From an uncultured Enterobacterales bacterium (GTDB lineage Bacteria; Pseudomonadota; Gammaproteobacteria; Enterobacterales; Enterobacteriaceae), in the NCBI GenBank assembly GCA_946478305.1, contig CAMLBO010000007.1:1-64000 (forward strand): 64,000 nucleotides of DNA, given 5' to 3'. The notes under the pieces are model-generated. The model saw nothing but the letters and a program-made list of their open reading frames with translations, was not told the DNA's origin and searched no databases. This document shows positions 38,568 to 48,518 of the stretch, in pieces; positions within the stretch are counted from its first letter, which is position 1, and every line of letters starts with the position of its first letter. A program made the position numbers and the translations under genes.

Positions 38568-40931
38568 TTACTGCTTTTTTCGACGCAGCAATCTCAGCGC
38601 GTTGGCGGTGACCAACGCCGTGGCACCGGAGTCTGCCAGTACCGCCAGCCACAGTCCGGTCAGCCCCATCAGTGTGGTGACGAGGAAAATTGCTTTCAGC
38701 CCCAGTGCGATACTTATGTTCTGACGGATATTGGCCCGCGTTGCACGCGACAGGCTGATCATCTGCGCCAGTCCGCTCAGGCGATTGTGGGTCAATGCGG
38801 CATCGGCAGTTTCCAGCGCCACGTCTGTGCCGCTGCCCATCGCAATACCAATGGTTGACGCTTTCATCGCCGGGGCATCATTAATACCGTCACCCACCAT
38901 TGCCGTCGGGTGAATGGCATTGAGGGCGGTTACTGCCTCGACTTTATCTGCGGGCAGCAACCCGGCACGAAACTCGATGCCCAATCGTTCGGCAATGGTT
39001 TTAGCGGCGCGCGGGTTATCGCCGGTGAGCATCACCGCTGAAATCCCCAGTGCTTTCAGATCCGCCAACGCACTGACCGCATCATCACGCAGTTTGTCCT
39101 GCATGGCGATAAGTCCGATAGCATTGCCTTCTTGTAAAACAACCACCACCGTTTTACCGGTAGATTCCCAGTCTGCAATCTGGCGCAGGTGTTCTTCAGC
39201 AACGCCTTTTGCAGCCAGACGTTTGGGTGACAGTACCTGAATTTTCTTACCCGCCACTACCCCTTCAACGCCTGAACCGGCCAATGCACGACGTTCCTGC
39301 GCATTGATCGGCAGCGGATTTTCTACTCTTGCGCGGGTAATAATCGCCTGTGCCAGCGGGTGATGCGAACCGGCTTCCACCGCGGCGGCCAGGCTGAGCA
39401 ACTCATTTTCAGTCACGCCGCCCAGCGCCAGAACGTCTGTCACTTCCGGTTTGCCTTCGGTCAGCGTGCCGGTTTTATCGAGTGCTATGGTCTGAATTAA
39501 CGCCAGCTGTTCCAGTGCGGCTCCGCCCTTGATTAATGCACCCTGACGAGTGGCGGCTGCCAGGCCCGAGGTGATCGCCGCCGGGGTCGAGATAACCAGC
39601 GCACACGGACAGCCGATCAGTAGCAGCGTCAGCCCACGATAAATCCAGGTTTCCCACGGCAGCCCCATCGCCAGCGGCGGGATCAAAATCACCAGCAGCG
39701 ACATCAGCATAATCGCCGGGGTGTAGTAGCGGCTGAAGGTGTCGAGGAAACGCTCAATCGGGGCACGACGTTCATCAGCTTCCTCAATCAGCTGCAGGAT
39801 GCGGTCAATCGCGCTGGCACCGGGCGCAGAGGTCACGCTCATGCGCGCCACCCGGTCCACACACATACTGCCAGCTGGAACCTTCTCCCCTGGCTGACGT
39901 TCAATAGGGACGGACTCGCCGGTCAGGGCGCTTTCATCGAAACTGGCGGCGTTGTCCAGCAATGTGGCATCGGTGGGCAGGCGGCCACCGGCAGCCACTT
40001 CAATCACATCATCAGGGCGTAAATCGGCCACAGGGACGCGGGTGGATTTACCATCAATAATCAGCACGGCGCTGTCGGGGATCAGCGCCATCAGCGCTTT
40101 GACACCGCTGCGCGCACGGTTGGCGGCAAAAGACTCCAGCCGTTCACCGATCATAAACAGCAGTAATACCATGGCCGCTTCGGCCGTGGCGCCAATAAAT
40201 AGAGCACCAAGCGCTGCCACGCTCATCAGGGTTTCAATGGTAAATGGGGAACCGGCGCGGGTCGCGCGAATGGCCTGTAACAGTACCGGCCACAGGCCGA
40301 CCAGCGTAGTGGCGATGAAAGCAATCTCGCCCATCGATTGGCTGAACTTGTCGATAATCCAGCTGATCACCATCAGTACAATAAGGATCAGCAGTGGGCC
40401 GTACTCCTTCAGTCGTGATGTTTCGACCACAACCTCAGGGCTTTTTTGACTGAGTGAGTGCAGGGTAAAACCGGCGCGAGTCACCGCTTTCTGTACAGCT
40501 GAAGAGAGATCACTGTCAGCACTGACCATTAATTTCTCAGTGGTGAACTGGACTTTGACACCGTTGACGCCTGCGATGCTGCTGACGGCTTTTTCGATGG
40601 TGCGGGCACAGGCCGGGCAGTCCATGCCGTCCACTTTCCAGCTAAGCTGGCAGGTGCCGGAGGGAAGCTTGCTGGGGGCACTGTCCCCGTCACCTGAACT
40701 CTCATCATCACTCTTAGATGTTGGTGAGTGCTCACTGGGTTGTGAGCTGCAACTGTCGGATGCACAGCATGCTGAAGCCGCAAGCGGGGCTTTGTCACTG
40801 CAGCAGGTCGCCGGGTGGGGCTCATTGTGGGTGGTTTCAGATATTTTGTTAATACGCAGCATGGTTGGCTTAGCAGGCGTTCCGGCCTGGCAACCGCAAC
40901 CAGAACGGGAATGTTTATGTGGCTGAAGCAT
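38568..40931 (-). CDS. zntA: Zn2+/Cd2+/Pb2+-exporting P-type ATPase
   Basis: ZntA exports Zn2+, Cd2+ and Pb2+. The 787-residue protein is longer than E. coli ZntA (732). The N-terminal HMA domain has the metal motif GMDCPAC (about 102-108). The membrane motif GCPCALVIST, the phosphorylation motif DKTGTLTEGKPE and the hinge GDGINDAPA follow. The first 90 residues are an unusual Cys/His/Ser-rich extension (GCGCQ, ATCCSDK, SACCASDSCSS). ATG 40931 follows AGGAGTCCGT. Confidence 0.96.
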   Translation of the reverse strand: MLQPHKHSRSGCGCQAGTPAKPTMLRINKISETTHNEPHPATCCSDKAPLAASACCASDSCSSQPSEHSPTSKSDDESSGDGDSAPSKLPSGTCQLSWKVDGMDCPACARTIEKAVSSIAGVNGVKVQFTTEKLMVSADSDLSSAVQKAVTRAGFTLHSLSQKSPEVVVETSRLKEYGPLLILIVLMVISWIIDKFSQSMGEIAFIATTLVGLWPVLLQAIRATRAGSPFTIETLMSVAALGALFIGATAEAAMVLLLFMIGERLESFAANRARSGVKALMALIPDSAVLIIDGKSTRVPVADLRPDDVIEVAAGGRLPTDATLLDNAASFDESALTGESVPIERQPGEKVPAGSMCVDRVARMSVTSAPGASAIDRILQLIEEADERRAPIERFLDTFSRYYTPAIMLMSLLVILIPPLAMGLPWETWIYRGLTLLLIGCPCALVISTPAAITSGLAAATRQGALIKGGAALEQLALIQTIALDKTGTLTEGKPEVTDVLALGGVTENELLSLAAAVEAGSHHPLAQAIITRARVENPLPINAQERRALAGSGVEGVVAGKKIQVLSPKRLAAKGVAEEHLRQIADWESTGKTVVVVLQEGNAIGLIAMQDKLRDDAVSALADLKALGISAVMLTGDNPRAAKTIAERLGIEFRAGLLPADKVEAVTALNAIHPTAMVGDGINDAPAMKASTIGIAMGSGTDVALETADAALTHNRLSGLAQMISLSRATRANIRQNISIALGLKAIFLVTTLMGLTGLWLAVLADSGATALVTANALRLLRRKKQ

Positions 40932-40966
40932 ACGGACTCCTGTCATAACAGAGTGGAATTGCCTTC

Positions 40967-40998
40967 AGTCTAAAGCCTGGAGCTGACTCCAGGGTCAA
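40967..40998 (-). promoter_or_regulatory. ZntR-type promoter of zntA
   Basis: Read on the minus strand, TTGACC and TAGACT are separated by exactly 20 bases, the over-long spacer of MerR-family promoters. The dyad CCTGGAGTCAGCTCCAGG occupies the spacer and resembles the E. coli ZntR operator. The zntA ATG lies 36 bases downstream. Confidence 0.88.
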
Positions 40999-41020
40999 GG
41001 GGAAAGTGAGGGGCGGCAAT

Positions 41021-41049
41021 AAAAAAGGCGAAACCCTGAGGTTTCGCCT
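41021..41049 (-). terminator. yhhN terminator
   Basis: AGGCGAAACC and GGTTTCGCCT pair perfectly around a 4-base loop; on the minus strand T's follow. It lies 12 bases after the yhhN stop and upstream of zntA. Confidence 0.9.
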
Positions 41050-41060
41050 GTGGAGCGTGG

Positions 41061-41687
41061 TTAAAGATAGAGCGAGCGTACTATCAGGAAGTGACCACCG
41101 AAGTAGCAGGCGGCGACGATGGCGTCCGCTGCGCGAAATTTAAAACGATAACGGCTGGTCAGCCAGACCACGTTACCTATTAGCAGTAAGAACGTGCCGC
41201 ATAATAGTGAAAAGGCCAGATCGGTGCTGCGGGCGAAATATTGCTCCCCGGCCAGCCACACCATCAGCAGCGTCATGGCAATGTAGGTAGAGACTGCCCA
41301 GCGCATCTCTGCCAGCCGCGACCAGATCACCGCCAGCAGCACCGCCCCAATGACAATCAGCACCAGCGGCAGCGGCCAGAAGAAGGTCAGCGTCATTTGA
41401 CTGGCGAAACTCAGCGTATAGAGCAGGTGCGACAGGAAAAAAGCGCCAATGGCATAAAGAAAACGCTCTTCCGGCAGTAACAGCAGGCCGTCGGCTACCA
41501 TTGTGGCGGCCAGACCCAGCAATATCAGGTAGCTATAAACATTCAGTACCGGAGCCTGCCAGGCTAAAAGCAACAGCAGCAAAAGGGTGATCGGTTTAAA
41601 CAGCCAACGCTGCCAGCGTGGTCCGCGGTAGCTGGCATCGACGAACAGCCAGCCTGAAAAAAATACGGCAAGAAATGGCCAACTCAT
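41061..41687 (-). CDS. yhhN: YhhN-family (lysoplasmalogenase-like) membrane protein
   Basis: This 208-residue inner-membrane protein with about eight helices belongs to the YhhN/TMEM86 family, whose animal members are lysoplasmalogenases; activity in enterobacteria is not established here. The family signature [25 protein letters not shown]-type region is present around residues 65-90. It lies upstream of zntA on the same strand but with its own terminator between. Confidence 0.88.
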   Translation of the reverse strand: MSWPFLAVFFSGWLFVDASYRGPRWQRWLFKPITLLLLLLLAWQAPVLNVYSYLILLGLAATMVADGLLLLPEERFLYAIGAFFLSHLLYTLSFASQMTLTFFWPLPLVLIVIGAVLLAVIWSRLAEMRWAVSTYIAMTLLMVWLAGEQYFARSTDLAFSLLCGTFLLLIGNVVWLTSRYRFKFRAADAIVAACYFGGHFLIVRSLYL

Positions 41688-41832
41688 TGTTTATCCTTTT
41701 TTTTTAAAAAAATAAAACGTAAGCAAGGTTCTGCCTGTTAGGAAAGGCGTTCCTGCTTTCCCGCTTGGTTTTCAGTGTAGGAGATTGGGCCCTTCGTCTA
41801 CAATCAGAATCCCCCGTCCTCCGAGATGAATA

Positions 41833-42210
41833 TTGAATATGAATAAACCGCTGGTGATTATTTTGCTGGTTGCGGTGGTGATTGCCCTCTTTGCTACCCG
41901 ACAGTATTTCCATCAACGTCGTGAGAATGCCGATAACGACGCGTCTCCCCGGCGCGATGTCAGGGTTGAGGTGACGGCCAAGCGTGACTGGTTATCCCCA
42001 AACCGGCGCTCGCGTCAGCGTGAGCAGATCCCCGTGGAAGACAGAAAGTATGAGGCATATTTCAAGCCGCTGAACGGCGGGGCGATGATTAAGCTGAATC
42101 TGGAGCAACGGGCCTATGATGAACTGGCCAAAGGGCAGCAGGGGATATTGAGTGTGAAAGGTAGCCGGTTTATTGCTTTCGCGGTGCAGGATGCCACGCA
42201 AAAGCAATAA
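41833..42210 (+). CDS. yhhM: DUF2500 membrane protein YhhM
   Basis: A 125-residue protein with one N-terminal membrane helix (about 5-22, PLVIILLVAVVIALFA) followed by a soluble DUF2500 domain. Function unknown. The second Met (two codons later, MNKPLVI) is an alternative start. Its place between yhhN and yhhL matches E. coli. Confidence 0.85.
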   Translation: MNMNKPLVIILLVAVVIALFATRQYFHQRRENADNDASPRRDVRVEVTAKRDWLSPNRRSRQREQIPVEDRKYEAYFKPLNGGAMIKLNLEQRAYDELAKGQQGILSVKGSRFIAFAVQDATQKQ

Positions 42211-42235
42211 AAACCCGGTGTATGGCGATGCGGCC

Positions 42236-42517
42236 TTACTTGCGGGTTGGCAGCGGCGGCTGTTTTTTCTGCCAGGCGAGCAGTTCGAATACGCCGAACA
42301 GGAAGATGCGCAGCTGCAACCAGCCACCAATTTTGTTCTGATCCTTACCTTGGGTCGCTTTGAGCAGCATCACCTGCAAACCGTGCATAAAGAACATGAA
42401 GACCATGGCGACATCCAGAAAATATTTCATCGGTTTTGGAAACGGATGAATGATATTGAACAGCAAGAAAACCCAGATGCACAGCATCAATAACCGGCCA
42501 ACATTAATTAACATCAT
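42236..42517 (-). CDS. yhhL: DUF1145 membrane protein YhhL
   Basis: A 93-residue inner-membrane protein with about three helices, starting MMLINVGRLLMLCIWVFLLF and belonging to DUF1145; function unknown. The start at 42517, preceded by CAGGAGCACG, lies inside the end of rsmD, overlapping it by 14 bases, so the two are translationally coupled. Confidence 0.85.
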   Translation of the reverse strand: MMLINVGRLLMLCIWVFLLFNIIHPFPKPMKYFLDVAMVFMFFMHGLQVMLLKATQGKDQNKIGGWLQLRIFLFGVFELLAWQKKQPPLPTRK

Positions 42518-43133
42518 CGTGCTCCTGTTCAGAATCCTGATCGCCGCAGGCCGGCGAAATATCACGGTAGTACAAACGGTAGGCTACCTGCCCGGCGACT
42601 TTCTCACGGTGCAGACGCCAACTGGCCGGAACCGGAATTGCGCCATGTTCCACTTCCGCTTCAACATAAATCCAGGCTTCATCCGCCAGCCAGCCCTGCT
42701 GTTCCAGTAAAGCCAATGTTTCCTGCAGAATACCTTTGCGAAAGGGCGGATCGACAAACACGACATCGAACGGTGTCCCTTTCTTTGCCAGCCAGTTCAG
42801 CGTGTTAGCGTTGAATACCTTCGCATCGCTGGCATTGAGCAGCGCCAGATTCTTTTCCAGTTGCTGAGCAACCGGACGTTCGAACTCCAGTAACGTGGCG
42901 CTGGCCGCATAGCGGGAAAGCGCCTCAAGGCCCAGCGCGCCGCTGCCAGCGAAACAGTCCAGACAGTGTGCGCCGCGTATCACTGGTGCCAGCCAGTTAA
43001 ATAACGTTTCGCGCACACGATCGGTGGTGGGCCTCAGACCCGGGCTGTTGGGGACGGGGAGTTTGCGTCCACGCCATTGACCGCCAATCAGTCGAATCTG
43101 GCCTGCGGCGGGTGTGTTGGGTTTTTTAGCCAT
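42504..43133 (-). CDS. rsmD: 16S rRNA (guanine966-N2)-methyltransferase
   Basis: RsmD methylates G966 of 16S rRNA using S-adenosylmethionine. The 209-residue enzyme has the early motif RPTTDRVRETLFNWL, the SAM-binding LDCFAGSGALGLEALSR and the catalytic VFVDPPFRKG (DPPF). It is divergent from ftsY, as in E. coli, and overlaps yhhL. Confidence 0.96.
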   Translation of the reverse strand: MAKKPNTPAAGQIRLIGGQWRGRKLPVPNSPGLRPTTDRVRETLFNWLAPVIRGAHCLDCFAGSGALGLEALSRYAASATLLEFERPVAQQLEKNLALLNASDAKVFNANTLNWLAKKGTPFDVVFVDPPFRKGILQETLALLEQQGWLADEAWIYVEAEVEHGAIPVPASWRLHREKVAGQVAYRLYYRDISPACGDQDSEQEHDDVN

Positions 43134-43358
43134 AGCTCACTTCAATATTACGCAACCGTTACGGCGGCGTTGCAAATCAATTGAGGCCTATTCTACCGGT
43201 GTGGTGGCATTGGGCAAATCTTTAACATTCCTGTTTGAATTCCCAGTGTAAATCAACACGCGGGTGTGTAGCCCTTATAGGAAAGTGATAGACTGCAAGG
43301 CATTACCCTATTAACAATCCGTTCGCCCTGAATTAACGGCGAGGAGTGAAGTTGTAAA

Positions 43359-44843
43359 ATGGCAAAAGATAAAAAGCGCGGGTTTTTCTCCTGGTTTGGC
43401 CGTGGCCGTCAGGAAGAAGAACAGCAGAAAGAAGAGACCAGCGTTGAACAGCCGGTTATCGAAGAACACTCTCCTGCCACGCATGATGTGGCTGGTATAG
43501 AACCTCTCCCCGTCACAGCTGAATCAGACGTTGAACACGCCGAAGCGCCGGGCGTACTGGTTGAGAATGATCCCGGTGAATGGGATGCCAACACCCGCGT
43601 TGAAGCGGCCGCAGAAATTGAGCCGGTCTTTGAGCCTGAGCATCAGCTCCCTGCCGCACCAGTGGAACCCCAACCCGTCGCTAAAGAGCGGGCTTCTGTT
43701 GAGCTGGCCGAAGAAATCGTGGCGGTCGCAGAACAGGTTGCCGCCGCGCAGCGTGAGCCGCAAGCCGATGAGATTGTTGAGTCAGAGGCAGAAATTATTG
43801 CTGATGAGCAACAGGACGCGATTGATATCATCGACGACCGCGTCGTGGAAGAACCTCTGCCGGTAGCATTGGATCCGATTATTACCCTGTCTGCCGTTGA
43901 AACAGAGCAGGAGCGTCCGACCAAAGAGGGCTTCTTTGCACGCCTGAAACGCAGCTTGGTCAAAACCAAAGAAAATCTGGGGTCCGGTTTCGTTGGTTTG
44001 TTCCGTGGTAAGAAGATCGACGATGATCTGTTCGATGAATTGGAAGAGCAGCTGATCATCGCCGACGTTGGCGTTGAAACTACGCGTAAAATTATTACTT
44101 CGCTGACCGAACACGCCAGCCGCAAACAGTTAAAAGATGCGGATGCGCTGTACGGTAAGCTGAAGGAAGAAATGTCCGAAATTCTTGCTAAAGTGGATCA
44201 GCCGCTGGATGTCAGTGGTAAAACCCCGTACGTCATTCTGATGGTCGGGGTTAACGGCGTGGGTAAAACCACCACCATCGGTAAAATGGCGCGCCAGTTC
44301 CAGTCTCAGGGTAAGTCGGTCATGCTGGCAGCGGGGGATACCTTCCGCGCGGCCGCCGTGGAGCAACTGCAGGTCTGGGGTCAGCGCAACAAGATCCCGG
44401 TGATTGCTCAGCACACCGGTGCGGATTCCGCTTCCGTGATTTTCGATGCTATTCAGGCTGCCAAGGCCCGCAATATTGATGTACTGATTGCCGATACCGC
44501 CGGGCGCTTACAGAATAAAGCGCACCTGATGGAAGAGCTGAAGAAGATTGTCCGGGTCATGAAAAAACTGGACGAAGACGCCCCTCATGAGGTTATGCTG
44601 ACGCTTGATGCCAGCACGGGCCAGAACGCGGTTAGTCAGGCGAAATTATTCAATGAAGCCGTGGGTCTTACCGGTATTACATTGACTAAACTGGACGGTA
44701 CCGCCAAGGGCGGTGTGATATTCGCCATTGCCGATCAGTTCGAAATCCCTATCCGCTATATCGGTGTGGGTGAAGGCATTGAAGATTTACGGCCGTTTAA
44801 GGCTGACGATTTTATTGAGGCACTTTTTGCCCGAGAGGATTAA
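43359..44843 (+). CDS. ftsY: signal recognition particle receptor FtsY
   Basis: FtsY is the GTPase receptor that docks SRP-ribosome complexes at the membrane. The 494-residue protein has a long acidic, Glu-rich A domain (about residues 15-195), then NG domains. GTPase motifs: GVNGVGKTTTIGKMAR, DTAGRLQNK, TKLDGTAKGG. It lies 5 bases before ftsE, forming the conserved ftsYEX operon. Confidence 0.97.
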   Translation: MAKDKKRGFFSWFGRGRQEEEQQKEETSVEQPVIEEHSPATHDVAGIEPLPVTAESDVEHAEAPGVLVENDPGEWDANTRVEAAAEIEPVFEPEHQLPAAPVEPQPVAKERASVELAEEIVAVAEQVAAAQREPQADEIVESEAEIIADEQQDAIDIIDDRVVEEPLPVALDPIITLSAVETEQERPTKEGFFARLKRSLVKTKENLGSGFVGLFRGKKIDDDLFDELEEQLIIADVGVETTRKIITSLTEHASRKQLKDADALYGKLKEEMSEILAKVDQPLDVSGKTPYVILMVGVNGVGKTTTIGKMARQFQSQGKSVMLAAGDTFRAAAVEQLQVWGQRNKIPVIAQHTGADSASVIFDAIQAAKARNIDVLIADTAGRLQNKAHLMEELKKIVRVMKKLDEDAPHEVMLTLDASTGQNAVSQAKLFNEAVGLTGITLTKLDGTAKGGVIFAIADQFEIPIRYIGVGEGIEDLRPFKADDFIEALFARED

Positions 44844-44848
44844 TACGG

Positions 44849-45517
44849 ATGATTCGCTTTGAACAGGTCAGTAAAGCTTATCTAGGCGGGCGACAGGCGC
44901 TGCAGGGCGTCGACTTTCACATCCAGCAAGCCGAAATGGCCTTTCTGACCGGGCATTCCGGTGCGGGTAAAAGTACCCTGCTGAAACTGATATGCGGGAT
45001 TGAACGCCCCAGCGCCGGACACATTTTGTTCGGCGGCCATGACATCAGCCGTCTGAAAGCGCGTGAGGTGCCGTTTTTGCGCCGTCAGATTGGCATGATT
45101 TTCCAGGACCACCACCTGCTGCTGGACCGCACCGTGTATGACAACGTGGCGATGCCGCTGATTATCGCGGGTGCCAGCAGTGAAGATATTCGCCGTCGCG
45201 TTTCTGCGGCGCTGGATAAAGTGGGCCTGCTTGATAAAGCCAAAAACTTCCCGATCCAACTCTCCGGCGGTGAACAGCAACGCGTAGGTATCGCTCGTGC
45301 GGTAGTCAATAAGCCAGCCGTTTTGCTGGCCGATGAACCGACCGGCAACCTTGACGATGCGCTGTCAGAAGGCATTTTGCGTCTGTTTGAAGAGTTTAAT
45401 CGCGTCGGCGTGACCGTGTTAATGGCAACCCATGACATGACCCTGATCGCCCGTCGTAATTACCGCACGCTGACGTTGAGTCAGGGTCGCATGGTGGGAG
45501 GTGTACATCATGGTTAA
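44849..45517 (+). CDS. ftsE: cell division ATP-binding protein FtsE
   Basis: FtsE is the ATPase of the FtsEX complex, which controls septal peptidoglycan hydrolysis through EnvC. The 222-residue ABC protein has Walker [13 protein letters not shown], signature [14 protein letters not shown], Walker [13 protein letters not shown] and an H-loop histidine in MATHD. Its last codons overlap the ftsX start by 8 bases. Confidence 0.97.
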   Translation: MIRFEQVSKAYLGGRQALQGVDFHIQQAEMAFLTGHSGAGKSTLLKLICGIERPSAGHILFGGHDISRLKAREVPFLRRQIGMIFQDHHLLLDRTVYDNVAMPLIIAGASSEDIRRRVSAALDKVGLLDKAKNFPIQLSGGEQQRVGIARAVVNKPAVLLADEPTGNLDDALSEGILRLFEEFNRVGVTVLMATHDMTLIARRNYRTLTLSQGRMVGGVHHG

Positions 45518-46490
45518 TAGCCCGAATCCGGCGAAAACGGCTAAGAGTGCCCGCGCAGCTAAGAGTAAAGCTCTGCAGGGTGGCTGGCGTGAACAGTGGC
45601 GCTATGCGTGGATGAACGCCCTGGCGGACATGATGCGTCAGCCGCTGGCGACGCTGCTCACCGTGATGGTGATCGCTATCTCCCTTACACTGCCCAGCGT
45701 CTGTTATTTGGTGTGGAAAAACGTCAGTACCGCTGCTGAACAGTGGTATCCGACGCCGCAGCTGACGGTCTATCTCGATAAGGCGCTGGACGACAACGCG
45801 GCTGAGAATGTCATTAAGGCATTGAAAGCAGAAGCCGGTGTCGAGAAAGTGAATTATCTGTCGCGTGACGAAGCCATGGGCGAATTCCGCAACTGGTCCG
45901 GTTTTGGCGGTGCGATGGATATGCTGGAGCAAAATCCGCTGCCAGCTGTGGCGATCATCACGCCGAAAATGAATTTCCAGGACTCTACGACGCTCAACAC
46001 CTTGCGTGACCGCGTGGCGGCCGTTCAGGGGGTGGACGAAGTTCGCATGGATGACAGCTGGTTTGCTCGGCTGGCGGCGCTGACCGGGTTGGTCGGGCAG
46101 GTGGCGGCGATGATCGGTGTACTGATGATTGTGGCGGTGTTCCTGGTTATCGGTAATAGCGTACGCCTGAGTATTTTCAGCCGTCGCGATACTATCAACG
46201 TCATGAAGCTGATTGGTGCGACCGATGGCTTTATTTTGCGGCCGTTCCTGAACGGCGGGGCGATGCTCGGCTTCTGTGGGGCTTTGCTGTCACTGATCCT
46301 TTCCGAAGCGCTGGTGCTGCGGCTGGAAAGTGTGGTGACTCAGGTAGCCAAAGTCTTTGGCACGACCTTCGACTTGCACGGTCTTGCCTGGGACGAAAGT
46401 CTGTTACTGCTACTGATTTCCGCGATGATCGGCTGGATTGCCGCATGGTTGGCAACGGTACAACATTTACGGCGATTTACACCACAATAG
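45510..46490 (+). CDS. ftsX: cell division membrane protein FtsX
   Basis: FtsX is the membrane partner of FtsE. The 326-residue protein has a basic cytoplasmic N-terminus, a first helix (about 48-68), a periplasmic domain that binds EnvC, and three C-terminal helices in the FtsX/MacB fold ([20 protein letters not shown]). ATG 45510 follows GGGAGGTGTACATC; a GTG three codons upstream is less likely. Confidence 0.95.
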   Translation: MVNSPNPAKTAKSARAAKSKALQGGWREQWRYAWMNALADMMRQPLATLLTVMVIAISLTLPSVCYLVWKNVSTAAEQWYPTPQLTVYLDKALDDNAAENVIKALKAEAGVEKVNYLSRDEAMGEFRNWSGFGGAMDMLEQNPLPAVAIITPKMNFQDSTTLNTLRDRVAAVQGVDEVRMDDSWFARLAALTGLVGQVAAMIGVLMIVAVFLVIGNSVRLSIFSRRDTINVMKLIGATDGFILRPFLNGGAMLGFCGALLSLILSEALVLRLESVVTQVAKVFGTTFDLHGLAWDESLLLLLISAMIGWIAAWLATVQHLRRFTPQ

Positions 46491-46646
46491 CGATTTTTTG
46501 CTATACTCTTCCCCTGCTGTACAGGATCTTGTGCACAGGGGGAGAACAAGATCGAACGCATTATCACGTCGTCTTACATCTCTTCTTCCCCGAAAGCACA
46601 AATTCCCTATCCGATAGCCGGACCGTCACATAAAGTCGCTAGGCTC

Positions 46647-46687
46647 TTGCAATAAATAATGAACTTTATGTAAAATTCGCGGTCGAA
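46647..46687 (+). promoter_or_regulatory. overlapping sigma-70 and sigma-E promoters of rpoH
   Basis: TTGCAA (46647-46652), 18 bases, TAAAAT (46671-46676) is a sigma-70 promoter. Overlapping it, GAACTT (46661-46666), exactly 16 bases, TCGAA (46683-46687) fits the sigma-E pattern. E. coli rpoH has the same kind of multi-sigma region. The 358-base ftsX-rpoH gap holds this and the rpoH leader. Confidence 0.7.
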
Positions 46688-46848
46688 AAAACGGCAAAAG
46701 AATCAGCAAGCACGTAAAGAATTAAGTAATAAAAGCAGTACGATGAAGGGCTCTGCGTTGTTTTATTTTACGCCCCAGGGCGAAGCGGTATTCACTCCGC
46801 AACAGCGCAGTATAAAACCTGCACGACGTCATACATGAGAGGCTTTGA

Positions 46849-47706
46849 ATGACCAAAGAAATGCAAACTTTAGCTTTAGTTCCCCAAGGTAGTCTGGAAG
46901 CCTACATTCGGGCAGCCAACACTTATCCTATGCTGACTGCAGAGGAAGAAAGGGCGCTGGCTGAACGGCTGCATTACGACGGTGACCTGGATGCGGCGAA
47001 AAACCTGATCCTGTCTCACCTGCGCTTTGTTGCACACATTGCCCGTAACTACTCTGGCTATGGTCTGCCACAGGCTGACCTTATTCAGGAAGGCAACATC
47101 GGCCTGATGAAAGCGGTACGCCGCTTTAATCCGGAAGTCGGTGTGCGTCTGGTTTCCTTCGCAGTGCACTGGATCAAAGCAGAGATCCATGAATATGTGC
47201 TGCGTAACTGGCGCATTGTGAAAGTTGCGACCACCAAAGCGCAACGCAAGTTGTTCTTCAACCTGCGTAAAAATAAACAGCGTCTGGGCTGGTTCAGCCA
47301 TGACGAAGTCGAGCACGTTGCCCGTGAACTGGGTGTAACCAGCAAAGATGTGCTGGAGATGGAATCACGCATGGCCGCACAGGACATGACGTTTGACCCA
47401 ACTCCAGATGATGAACCGCGTGATGGCGCAGCCATGGCACCAATGCTTTACCTGCAAGACAAGAGTTCTGACTTTGCAGAGAGCATTGAAGAAGACAACT
47501 GGGACAAAGACGCGACTGACAAGCTGAGCTATGCGATGGAAGGTTTGGATGAGCGTAGCCAGGATATCATCCGCGCACGCTGGCTGGACGATGACAACAA
47601 GTCCACCCTGCAGGAGCTGGCCGACAAGTACGGTGTTTCCGCTGAGCGTGTCCGTCAGCTTGAGAAAAACGCCATGAAGAAACTGCGTTTGGCGATTGAA
47701 GCCTGA
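46849..47706 (+). CDS. rpoH: RNA polymerase heat-shock sigma factor, sigma-32
   Basis: RpoH directs transcription of heat-shock genes and is itself controlled by a 5' RNA thermometer, DnaK binding and FtsH degradation. The 285-residue protein has region 2 ([33 protein letters not shown]), the RpoH box with [18 protein letters not shown], and the region 4 helix-turn-helix ([21 protein letters not shown]). The first codons keep the AT-rich stretch that pairs with the inner coding region in E. coli. Confidence 0.98.
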   Translation: MTKEMQTLALVPQGSLEAYIRAANTYPMLTAEEERALAERLHYDGDLDAAKNLILSHLRFVAHIARNYSGYGLPQADLIQEGNIGLMKAVRRFNPEVGVRLVSFAVHWIKAEIHEYVLRNWRIVKVATTKAQRKLFFNLRKNKQRLGWFSHDEVEHVARELGVTSKDVLEMESRMAAQDMTFDPTPDDEPRDGAAMAPMLYLQDKSSDFAESIEEDNWDKDATDKLSYAMEGLDERSQDIIRARWLDDDNKSTLQELADKYGVSAERVRQLEKNAMKKLRLAIEA

Positions 47707-47726
47707 TAATACGGTACTTCCAAAGT

Positions 47727-47755
47727 AAAAAAGCGACCTGCGGGTCGCTTTTTTT
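47727..47755. terminator. bidirectional terminator between rpoH and panM
   Basis: AAGCGACC (47731-47738) and GGTCGCTT (47743-47750) pair around TGCG, with A's before and T's after, serving both convergent genes. Confidence 0.93.
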
Positions 47756-47766
47756 ATGCCTGAAAT

Positions 47767-48150
47767 TCAGGACTGTTTTTCCCAGCCACCGGCAATTTTC
47801 CGAAATCCACAAGTTGGCATAAAAGCATCCAGCACCGGTTCTGCATTCGCTTTCATCTCCCAGCGTTTCACTTGCGGCATTTGCGCCAGCGTATCTTCTA
47901 TCAGATACAGCCCGACACCGCGTCGGCGGGTTACTTCGCGTACCAGCAGATCGTGCAGTTCAGCCGAGTTGCCGGTCAGGGAAACTTTGACCGCCCCGAG
48001 AATACGTTCGTTAAACACGGCGGCGAATAATGCATTTTCCCCCTCCATTGCACGCTGCCAGTCAGCAGGCGTCTGCTGCGGCCAGATTTTCGCCAGATCA
48101 ATCAGGTCCTGCGCGCTAAATGAAGTCAGTTTTTGAATGGTTAATTTCAT
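47767..48150 (-). CDS. panM: aspartate 1-decarboxylase autocleavage activator PanM
   Basis: PanM (PanZ) is a GNAT-fold protein that binds pro-PanD and CoA, triggering PanD self-cleavage and feedback control of pantothenate synthesis. The 127-residue protein starts MKLTIQKLTSFSAQDLIDLA; the acetyl-CoA-binding-like turn is VREVTRRRGVGLYL. It lies between rpoH and livK, as in E. coli, but no livJ is present beside it. Confidence 0.92.
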   Translation of the reverse strand: MKLTIQKLTSFSAQDLIDLAKIWPQQTPADWQRAMEGENALFAAVFNERILGAVKVSLTGNSAELHDLLVREVTRRRGVGLYLIEDTLAQMPQVKRWEMKANAEPVLDAFMPTCGFRKIAGGWEKQS

Positions 48151-48425
48151 GGTGCAGACAGTCAGAAAATGGGACTGACAGTGTAGCGGAATACCCTAAA
48201 AAACCGGCGTAACTTTTTTTGTACAGTAACAGGTCGAAAACTTTTTTGAAGATCCTGCTATAAGCGATAAATGTTGGTTTTAATGAATAAAGCCAGCGTT
48301 AACCGCTAACTGCTATCGAAAAGGCCGAGTTAACACCCAAATAAAATTCTGTTTACACCTCTTGTTTCTGATTGCCTCATTTGATTTGCAGCAGAAAATT
48401 CCTGTTTAATGATATGAATTATAAA

Positions 48426-48445
48426 GTCTTATTCTAAAATAAGAC
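48426..48445 (+). repeat. inverted repeat in the livK upstream region
   Basis: GTCTTATT and AATAAGAC flank CTAA, an 8-bp perfect dyad about 110 bases before livK. The 402-base panM-livK gap is otherwise AT-rich, with no other gene or clear promoter seen; Lrp control is expected from E. coli but no site can be called. Confidence 0.45.
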
Positions 48446-48518
48446 GAAATAAGCCGTTAACTCGTTATTACTTATAACAAATTTCTTAAGTGATGATGTT
48501 TTGAACAGGCACAAAAAA

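Noticed and set aside
43409-44125. Serine-rich minus-strand frames opposite ftsY
   Set aside because: They are the complement of the Glu-rich acidic A domain of FtsY and have no independent support.
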